Of a stretch of DNA of 64,000 nucleotides, positions 1 through 10,452 are shown in pieces. The notes under the pieces are model-generated. The model had not been told where the DNA came from. It ran no database searches and saw only the letters and a program-made list of their open reading frames with translations. The translations under genes and the position numbers were made by a program. Origin of the DNA: Paralichthys olivaceus. Taxonomy: Eukaryota; Chordata; Actinopteri; Pleuronectiformes; Paralichthyidae. Location: assembly GCF_024713975.1 (NCBI RefSeq), contig NC_091116.1, positions 11,562,986 through 11,626,985 of the forward strand, given 5' to 3'. Numbering within the stretch: position 1 is the stretch's first letter; each line of letters begins with the position of its first letter.

Positions 1-2708
<2,708 letters not shown>

Positions 2709-2738
2709 AATTCACCCAATGATCTTTTTCTCAAAGTG

Positions 2739-2744
2739 AATAAA
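2739..2744 (+). promoter_or_regulatory. dpp4: polyadenylation signal of dpp4
   Basis: AATAAA occurs 31 bases after the TGA stop, implying a very short 3' UTR. No competing signal was seen before it. Confidence 0.7.
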
Positions 2745-3358
2745 AACCTTTTTGATTGTAAATTAATATTGTTCTGGATGTCTTGTCTTTTTTAAGTTTT
2801 CATTTGGAGCATAAACTGGATAAAGAGAAGGTCATAAAGTCAATCTTACATATATTCAGTCGGATGAAGATTATTTGAACTTTTTTTCATCTGACCTGAG
2901 GATGAACACTGAAAATGATTTTAAAGTGTTGTGGTAAATGATCCACAGAAACATAAAGCACCTCAGTGATTTGATATATATTTGTACTCGATATATGAGA
3001 TTATTGAATGTTTGATGTCATAATTGTTTTCTAAAATAATGAAGAATCAAACAGAGAAAATTCCTCGTTTGAATTATTTCACGTTTGTCATCAGCGCAGA
3101 AATGATATGTGAGATTTACATAAGACTGCACCACATTGGAAAGTTCATTTCAATAAAACATCACACATCATACAGCAGAGACCAAAGTTAAAATGCTAAA
3201 GTTCATTGTTAGTATTGAAACTTTGAAACGAAGCTGTATTAACTTTTGGAGCAGATTTTGATTAAGTACGATTATCCAGAGATATTTGTTCACTGAGATC
3301 TTTACTAAACAAATCAGGCACATGTAGAGTGCAAATGTTATTAGTTTGACTTACGTGT
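2745..3358. other. intergenic, A/T-rich
   Basis: Between dpp4 and the duplicated fragments downstream I see no exon-like reading frame with splice sites, no RNA gene and no recognisable element. Confidence 0.5.
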
Positions 3359-3425
3359 ATGGTGCACAAGTTGGTGTTCAGGCCCAGCAAAGGGTTCCAA
3401 AACAACACTAAAGGTAAAGATGAGG
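3359..3425 (+). repeat. diverged second copy of a dpp4 intron segment
   Basis: This block resembles the dpp4 intron at about 1689-1760. Both share the core TGCACA, TTGGTGTTCAG or TTTGTGTTCAG, and CAAAGGGTT, followed by AAAGATGAGG. It could be a small dispersed repeat or part of the same duplication that left the exon fragment 120 bp further on. Similarity was judged by eye. Confidence 0.45.
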
Positions 3426-3545
3426 GCAAGGAGGACAATGGTGGACAGAGAGAGAGACACAAACAGTTAACGAGACAAAGGTGAGACTAATGAGAGCGGA
3501 GCAGCTAATTAACAAGAGAGAGAACTAAGACATGAAACAGGGAAT

Positions 3546-3723
3546 CAAACGTCTGGGAAACTATGAAGTGGCAGATCAGATAACAGCAGCCAAGTAAAGA
3601 AAGCCAGAAGCAGTTTAGACGAGTCAGTGCATCTCAAACAAACAGCCTCAGACTTTCCCAGGAAAAGACAGAAGAAACTGGTTTCACTGGTTGAGTTGCT
3701 CCACATACACACTCACTGGAAAT
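3546..3723 (+). pseudogene. truncated dpp4 exon-intron fragment
   Basis: This 178 bp stretch aligns without net gaps to 990-1167, covering the last 48 bases of a dpp4 coding exon and the first 130 bases of its intron. I count about 17 mismatches, near 90% identity. The exon part would read KRLGNYEVADQITAAK against [16 protein letters not shown] in the gene, and the donor (CAA|GTAAAG) is preserved. Because intron is included, this is a DNA-level duplication and not a processed copy. No other dpp4 exon lies next to it, so it cannot encode an enzyme. It is a relic of a tandem duplication or of a lost paralogue. Confidence 0.8.
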
Positions 3724-3773
3724 GTCATGATAAACACTGAGCAATGATCAGTTTCCATTCCATAGAATTGAAA

Positions 3774-3774
3774 A

Positions 3775-3858
<84 letters not shown>

Positions 3859-3859
3859 G

Positions 3860-3922
<63 letters not shown>

Positions 3923-3947
3923 GTCTATCTATCTATCTATCTCTCTG

Positions 3948-4005
<58 letters not shown>

Positions 4006-4097
4006 CATCCGTCTATCTATCTATCTATCTATCTGTCTATCCATCTGTCTATCTATCTATCCATCTGTCTATCTATCTATCTATCCATCTGTCTATC
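3774..4097 (+). repeat. (TATC)n / GATA microsatellite
   Basis: About 320 bp of almost pure ATCT/TATC tetranucleotide. CTGT and CCAT variants build up towards the 3' end, suggesting an older, degenerating flank. Confidence 0.98.
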
Positions 4098-4107
4098 ATA
4101 GTCATAT

Positions 4108-4131
4108 AGCAGCAGCAGCAGCAGCAGCAGC
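4108..4131 (+). repeat. (AGC)8 microsatellite
   Basis: Eight consecutive AGC units lie just after the GATA tract, outside any coding exon. Confidence 0.95.
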
Positions 4132-4553
4132 ACATGAAGATGTGTTTTCACCGAGCAGCTCAGATCTCTATTTGACTTTGGCCCCTGTAAAACAGATAAC
4201 TGCCAATGATGCAAAACCCAATCAATATTTCCCGTCTTCTAAATTTGACAAATACTGATTCATCTGCCCGGATGTGACAGCAGCACATACCCCCCCCCAC
4301 CACCACGACACGGTGGCACATGAGAGCATCTCCCCCACGTTCTGTTTAACAGGATGAACACGCTTGTTTGATCTTGACACCTAAGTACCAGCTGGCATCA
4401 CGCATGAACGCCACCTCTCTGGACAAATGCTCGTCCACTCGGCCAATGTGTCGGGGCTCCGTGTCTAATGGGTCGAAAGTAACAGGTGGGCCTGGTGGAG
4501 TTGTAAAACCGGTCCACCTGAGGGGCCTCGACCTCCTGCTCCACCTCTTACAG

Positions 4554-4561
4554 TATATAAG
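4554..4561 (+). promoter_or_regulatory. gcg: TATA box of the proglucagon gene
   Basis: TATATAAG is followed about 30 bases later by an untranslated first exon (about 4585-4632) with a clean donor AAG|GTGAGT. The next exon (4713) carries the start codon. A TATA-driven promoter fits a cell-type-restricted hormone gene. A FOXA-like TGTTTG is visible near 4366. Confidence 0.75.
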
Positions 4562-4721
4562 GTCCCATGGTGAGAGTCAGACACACACACCAGCAACAAG
4601 CAGAGCAAGTACCTGCACAGAGACAAGAGAAGGTGAGTTTTCATTTCTCATCTGTTCATGTGCACATTTTATTTGAAAGTGTGTGAGCTCAGTGTTGTTC
4701 TGTGGCGTCCAGGTTAGAACC

Positions 4722-5943
4722 ATGAAGAGCATCCACTCCCTGGCTGGAATCGTCCTGCTCCTTGGCTTTGTCCACAGCAGCTGGCAGGTTCCTCTGCACG
4801 AGGCCGACGACAGCTCCAGGTAGAGAAAACGCATTTACACAAGAAGTACTCTCAAATGGAAATGATGTACTTTACCTGTAGTCCAGAGGGAATATAATAC
4901 TGTGTGTTTTAAAATATTGATATCGAAGGCAAAGTGAATATCAAATCTGGACAAATAGAAGAAACCACACATGAAGTACTTCTCCTCTTGTGTTACTGTA
5001 TATACTGGAACTAACTGTATTTATACACACTCGCTCTCTTTTTAAACTTTTCTTCAACACAACTACAATAATTGTATTTTAGGTTCACTTCCTAATACAT
5101 GTCATTAAATAGGCCTGTGTAAAACTTAATCAATGTGAACAAGTACCATGCTGATACAGGAGAAAGGAAATATATGATTTTAAGACTCAAATTACCACCG
5201 TGTTCCTGCTGCTGTAGTTTCGAGGCCGACGACACGTTAGCGGACGAGCTGAGGCAGCTGCCCAACATGAAGCGACACTCTGAGGGGACGTTCTCCAACG
5301 ACTACAGCAAATACCTGGAGGACAGGAAGGCGAAAGACTTTGTCCGGTGGCTGATGAACAACAAGAGGAGCGGGTCAGTGTGGAATCAAACCCTTCTCAT
5401 TTGGCTTATTTTCATTTAACAATCAAACCACTTGAAGCTCAGGACGTTAGAATAAACTTCTCAACTTGAATAAAGGTACAACAATGTGAAAACACTGGAT
5501 TGAAATGAAATGAAAGTCCTCAGAGTTAGTACAAGATAAAAATACTTGAAGTATCAAAAGTAAAAGTGCGTATGTCTGCAGTACAATATGTCCTGTGGCT
5601 CAAATACTGTATGTATAATGTATATATGACACTATGATTAATACTGATGCATCCGTACCTGTTCAGGTGCTTGATGTGTTTCTCTGTCTAATTAGTTTAA
5701 ACAGAAAGATATAAGATAAATGTAGTATAAAGTATATTACTTTCCTCTTATACTGGAGAAAACATATGGAGTAAAGTAATGGAAAAGTATCAAGTATCTC
5801 AATATTTGTTGTGTTTTTTCAGCGCTGCAGAAAAGCGCCACGCAGATGGAACCTTCACCAACGACGTGAGCTCCTACATGGAGGAGCAGGCGCTCAAAGA
5901 CTTTGTTGCCAGGCTCAAGTCTGGACAAGTCAGAAGAGAGTAG
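4722..5943 (+). CDS. gcg: Proglucagon, short form (glucagon, GLP-1)
   Basis: If the donor at 5940 is ignored, the GLP-1 exon reads on to TAG at 5941-5943, directly after the residues GQVRRE, giving a 124-residue prohormone of signal peptide, glucagon and GLP-1. Coding exons: 4722-4819, 5218-5373 and 5823-5943. A 3' UTR follows with a TCC-repeat tract at 5946-5982 and its own AATAAA at 6154-6159, inside what is an intron for the long form. Choice between forms therefore looks like competition between splicing and intronic polyadenylation. Confidence 0.93.
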
Positions 5944-6589
5944 GCCTCCTTCCTCCTCCTCCTCCTCCTCTTCCTCCTCCTGCTACAGTACCAAAACTCC
6001 GTAATGGCCGCCTGCCTGTGTCTGATTCCAGAGTGACGACAAAGACAGAGGGACGTTGAATCAGAGGGAAAAAGCGAATCAACATTGCTTCTTGTGCCCT
6101 TTTCTTTCCTCCTGTTGCTTCTGTTTCTCCATGATTCTTGTGGTTGTGCTGAAAATAAATCACCTGAACTTGTTGCACCGCGTTAATTGACATGTGATGA
6201 TTATTTCAGTCACGACAACACAAAAACAGCAATAGATGAAAAGATGATTTTCTTCCTCTGAGAGTGCCGAGGTTTCCACATGATGAGCGTGAGTGGGCAG
6301 AGTTTATATTGTGTGCCTGTGTACATATTCAGATCTGAGAAGGACAGGTGGGGTGAAGCCATCAGCAGGAGGCATGTAGACGGCAGCTTCACCAGTGATG
6401 TGAACAAGGTGCTTGACTCCATGGCTGCCAAGGAGTATTTACTGTGGGTCATGACCTCCAAGCCCTCAGGGGAAAGGTAAAGCCGAGTCACATGAGCGAC
6501 CTGATGAAGGCCGGGGACGTGTTTAAACTCCTCCGGCTGCGTGTGATTTTCTCTCTTTTCGCAGCAAGAAAAGACAAGCGGACCAATGA
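4722..6589 (+). CDS. gcg: Proglucagon, long form (glucagon, GLP-1, GLP-2)
   Basis: Prohormone of the secretin/glucagon family. Coding exons of the long form: 4722-4819, 5218-5373, 5823-5939, 6333-6476 and 6565-6589, giving 179 residues. A hydrophobic signal peptide ([16 protein letters not shown]) comes first. Glucagon starts [13 protein letters not shown] after NMKR. GLP-1 starts [13 protein letters not shown] after AAEKR. GLP-2 starts [13 protein letters not shown] after ISRR and is followed by a KKR cleavage site. The GLP-1 exon can be left through a donor at 5940 (GA|GTAGGC), which destroys the TAG stop of the short form and joins in frame to the acceptor before 6333. Pancreas-type short and gut-type long transcripts are known for other fishes. 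Final polyadenylation signal 6923-6928. The presence of GLP-2 favours the gcga-type paralogue, but I cannot prove it. Confidence 0.93.
6154..6159 (+). promoter_or_regulatory. gcg: intronic polyadenylation signal, short gcg transcript
   Basis: AATAAA lies 211 bases after the short-form stop and upstream of the GLP-2 exon at 6333. Confidence 0.75.
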
Positions 6590-6922
6590 GACGCTGCGGA
6601 CGGGACCCGTCTATGTGCTGCAACGTGAAGCCATACACAGGAGGAACAGGAAGCCATACTGCTTTGAATGTCGTCATGTCAACATTCTATTTAAATGTGT
6701 TTTTTACTTCATGTGATGCAAAGATACAAAACCAAAAAAACGACTAGTCTTCTGGTGTTTATGGAAATGAAATTCAGGGCATGTTTTTTCTACAAATTTA
6801 AATTATTGTCTATATTTTTAAGGTGAAAACAAGAACACAAAAAGCTAAATCTCAGGTTAGTGGAATAGAAAACACATGTAGTGTCGTTGGTTTTCATAGT
6901 GTGACATTAAACTGCTCTGCAA

Positions 6923-6928
6923 AATAAA
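6923..6928 (+). promoter_or_regulatory. gcg: distal polyadenylation signal, long gcg transcript
   Basis: AATAAA lies 334 bases after the TGA at 6587-6589. It is the first such signal after the last exon. Confidence 0.7.
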
Positions 6929-7311
6929 GATTTTCATTGTAAAGTTGTGTTCGTATGTTAAAATACCACATACTTTATTTCAAAGGGAATAGCAATGTCT
7001 TACCTGATGGCTTTAAACTTAAGGAATAAATATTCTCAAACTGTTACTCAAGACATTTTCAACTTTCCAACTATTTTTGGAGCCTCGAGTTGAGGACAGT
7101 TTATTCTCAGCCCCTAAAATATAAATATAGGGTAAACCATAGTTTTATGGTCGCTGTCAACTCAAATATTTCAGCTAATCTATTAAAAATACTTTTACAC
7201 TGTTTACAGTTAAATATATATACATTTATAATCATACAGTTGAGTCCATGTGATCATTTGTCCTGAATGTCCCCAGAGGTTTTCCTGAGATATCGCAGAA
7301 CGTGTGTTGTG

Positions 7312-7345
7312 AGGTCACAGCGACCTTGCCCTTTGACTTTTGACC
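7312..7345 (+). repeat. teleost dispersed repeat copy with ERE-like palindrome
   Basis: AGGTCACAGCGACCTTG followed by CCTTTGAC resembles the copy at 55962-55990. Here the palindrome has one changed base in its second half-site. Confidence 0.5.
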
Positions 7346-8429
7346 ACGAAAATCTGGGCAGTTTATTTGAGTCTGAGTGAACATTTCTACCAAATTTTCA
7401 AAAGTGTCTTCGAGGGACTCTAAACATATGAGCTGCTTAAAAATCGATATAATCCCTGCTGAGTTTTTTCAATATTTTTATTTATGCTCTCACTCGCTCT
7501 CTCTCTCTCACATTCTCATTAAACGAATCACAGTTGAACATCGGATCTGAACTGAATCTTCTATACATGTGACTTAAATGATCAAACAGAACGTGTACAT
7601 CAGCTATCACTACCAAATTTAAGGCAGAATTCCACACAGACGTGGTCAAATGAATTGATTTGATATAATTTTGACCCATTTTAAGTGTCTCTAATCAACT
7701 AAGAACCATCAATTAGACAATGGAAAAAGAACATCTACAACAAAATCCTGCCTTCAACACTGACTTCATGTTAGTAATATATTAGTAACATTTTACATGA
7801 ATAAAATATACTATGTATTATACATTGTTAAGACTCTTCACCGCTTATTACATGTTGCCCTTCCCAGAAAAAAGGTATTATTGCATCTCTAGAAGAAACC
7901 GAGGTCCTGCGGCGAGATGGTCGTTTATTTTCTTCAAAACAATTCGCTTCCGATGCTAACACGCCGAGGGTCGTTTGGAGAGGAGATCACATGTCCATGG
8001 ATGACACTTACTGACAAGATGACGAAGAGGATGCAGGTGGAGTTGCAGAGCTTTCTGCATGGTCTGTAACTTCCACCATTTTTTAAAAAGACAAGAGGCC
8101 CGAGATGCTTTTCCAAACCGTGCAGCCGTGCCAGCTCACAAAATGTCATTTTCTAATAAACTGCCCCCGCTGTCCTCAAAGAAGTAGATTAATGTTTTGA
8201 GAAAATACGCTCCCTTGCTTTCCAAGAGTTAAGATGATGAGATTTATCTGAGCGGTAAAATATGCAGCGACGCCAACAAGCCAGTAAAACACAAAATCCC
8301 ATAATGTTTTTACATTTAACAAATGTGCAAGAGAGACTGGTGGAGCTTTTAGGACTTTGTCAGTCTTTGTGTTGAGCTAAGCACGGAACATATGACGTGT
8401 GAGGGCCACTCAAAGGGAGAAAAAGTTGT

Positions 8430-8715
8430 AATATTACGGGAATAAAGTCGTAACACTACAAGAATAAAGTCGTAATATAATAAGAATAAAGTCACAATAT
8501 TACAAGAATACAGGTGTTATATTTTGAGACAAAATTGTAATAATATGAGTAAAAAGTCAGAATAAAGTTAAAAAGCAAAAGCTTTTCCTAAAAGTGTTTT
8601 TCTTTATTCTTGCATTATTATTATAACTTCTTTTCTTATTAAATTATGACTTTGTTTTTAACTTTTATTACGAAATTATTCTCGATTTTTGTCTTCAATA
8701 TGGCCCGAATACTCA
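8430..8715. repeat. fold-back element with AATAAAGTCGTAATATTA-type units
   Basis: The left arm (8430-8520) repeats a degenerate ~20-mer built on GAATAAAGTCGTAATATT. The right arm (8600-8715) holds the same words in reverse complement (TTATTCT, ATTATGACTTTG, ATTACGAAATTATTCTCG). GGGCCACT near 8403 and ATGGCCCG near 8700 suggest inverted ends. This fits a non-autonomous DNA transposon or fold-back repeat. A related fragment lies at about 17618-17690. Confidence 0.55.
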
Positions 8716-9453
8716 GAACAGGCGTGTACGAACTCTTGAAAACAACATTAACAATAATTCACACGATGTAAATTTCTTCCAGGAAGTGGCCGGGGGAAAT
8801 ACTTTACTGGAGGAGAGACACTCGTGTGTAAAAGAGCAATGGAGAAGCCTGGAGTGATATGAGCTGTCACTGTCACAAAAACATTTAGATATACAGAATA
8901 TATAAAATGTATATATAATACTTAAAAAAATGGTACTAGATTCGCTATGTAGCCAACTCTTTTAGACAAAACTGAAATAGATTAGTATCTGCAAATATCT
9001 GCTCTTTAGTGTTTCTACTGCGACGTGCATTAAGTCAATAAATGCTGCACACAAAATCCACACAGTGTGGTTTTTGTGTGGCAGCTTTTTAAAAGGAGTC
9101 ATATTGGAAAAATATAAAAACATACAAAATACAAATAAAGTGGATTTAAAAATTGTTTAAAATTTGTATGTAATTGGCCCATCAACACAGCATTTACTGC
9201 AAGTGTCGCATAATTCTGGATTCCTATTGTTGCTGGTATCACCAAACACTGAAATACATAGAAAAGAACACAGATGTGTCTCGGCCCCTCAGCATTAATA
9301 CTGTTTCTAACAAATTTTCAGTTTTACACAACTTGCACACAGACTTACATGACAAAAACACAGTGTAGCACAGTACAAAGGTGATTGAGTGTGGCACGGT
9401 ACAGATTTTTAGTTTTTTGATCGACAGCACAATGGCACCGCCTGTATGTGTCA

Positions 9454-9538
9454 TCACAAACTTGTCTCCCTGTCCAAGCTCTTGTCGTGCCTCCGCCGCT
9501 TCTGGCGCTTTTCACGCTTTTCGCCGCCCCTGGAACAA
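9454..9538 (-). CDS. slc4a10: slc4a10 alternative last coding exon with PDZ-ligand tail
   Basis: On the minus strand a T-rich tract plus GGTGCAG forms a strong acceptor just above 9538. The exon reads CSRGGEKREKRQ, then KRRRHDKSLDRETSL, and stops at TGA (9454-9456). It joins in frame to a donor inside the usual last exon (AAGAG|GTCAGC, exon then 10508-10621), through a split Ser codon. The product would be 1109 residues with a basic tail ending in ETSL, a class I PDZ ligand. C-terminal variants ending in PDZ ligands are known for the related NBCn1 and for NBCn2/NCBE of mammals, which supports the reading. No transcript evidence is available here. Confidence 0.72.
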
Positions 9539-9710
9539 CTGCACCGAAAAAAAAGATTCAAATCAGAGGAAAATACAAGAAAGACAAATAATCAAGTTCA
9601 TATTCACTGTAGAGACTTTAGATTTAAATGCAAGGTGCAAATATGTTTCAATCCAGATCAGACAGCATGCAAATATATCTGCCCTCACGTGTTTTTGTGA
9701 GGGACAAAGG

Positions 9711-9943
9711 CCGTTTTCAGACATGAACTCCCAAAAGTGTTCAGATAATTGGGCTCAGACATTTTGCCGAGTGACTTTCACACATGAAGAACATAGCAGG
9801 AGTTTTTGTTGACATATTTCTTTTCCTTTGGGTTTTTCACATGATCGACACAGCCACTAGCTCGGGGAGGATTTTCCTGCTGTGTTCTCACATGGACTCA
9901 CTCGGAAAAATGTCCAGACATCAGTGCATGTCTGAAAGCAGCT
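9711..9943. repeat. MITE-like element with short terminal inverted repeats
   Basis: The left end GTTTTCAGACATGAAC and the right end TGCATGTCTGAAAGC are imperfect inverted repeats about 230 bp apart. Internal words such as CACATGAAGAACATAGCAGGAG recur near 27340-27440 (CACATGTGAAGAACGCAGCAGGAG), and TTTTCAGACATGAA recurs near 50910. No transposase frame is present, so it would be non-autonomous. Confidence 0.55.
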
Positions 9944-10053
9944 TTATGGTGCTATTCATTTCACAACTTTTACAACATGCTGCAGCTGACATCGTAAAAT
10001 GTGTCCTTGAAGTAACATGCACGCCCAGGTCATGCTGTGACACATGATCACTA

Positions 10054-10059
10054 TTTATT
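10054..10059 (-). promoter_or_regulatory. slc4a10: candidate polyadenylation signal, slc4a10 standard form
   Basis: TTTATT on the plus strand (AATAAA on the minus) lies about 400 bases after the stop at 10453-10455. It is the nearest candidate I see. Confidence 0.4.
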
Positions 10060-10452
10060 GACTGATCTCAATCACCACTTCCATCACAGACCCATCACAC
10101 CATCGTCATCATGCAGCAATCAGCAGTGAACACACAGGACAATACTCTCCATGCTGGCGGGGACTGGGAACCACTTACCTTTGGGATATCAGCTTCTGAG
10201 AGGTTAGGAAGGGGAGCTTAGGGTGGAATGGAATGAGAGAAGCAGGCAGGAGATACTATGTTAGTCTACTCTGCTGGAAATGTGCGCGGGCAGCGCTGCT
10301 CTAAGATAAACCCTTTCATCTAAACATACAGGCGACTCAGTTTCCTGGAAAAATAAAAAACCTACATATTCCATAACGCTTCAATAACAAATATCTGCCA
10401 CTGCTTGATTTTACACCAAAAGACACTGTAAAAATACACTGAGGATCTGGAA

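Larger units (their letters stand above)
6930..9453. other. intergenic, gcg to slc4a10 (convergent ends)
   Basis: A/T-rich sequence with no exon-like frames. It holds a dispersed repeat with an estrogen-response-like palindrome (about 7312) and a fold-back element (about 8430-8715). The low-coordinate end is probably 3' UTR for the slc4a10 form that uses the exon at 9454-9538. No clear minus-strand polyadenylation signal could be assigned for that form. Confidence 0.5.

Noticed and set aside
3774-4097. Long open frame of repeated Leu-Ser-Ile-Tyr
   Set aside because: It is a translation of the GATA-type microsatellite, not a gene.
3777-4097. CRISPR-like array
   Set aside because: The repeat unit is 4 bp with no spacers, so it is a simple microsatellite in a vertebrate genome.
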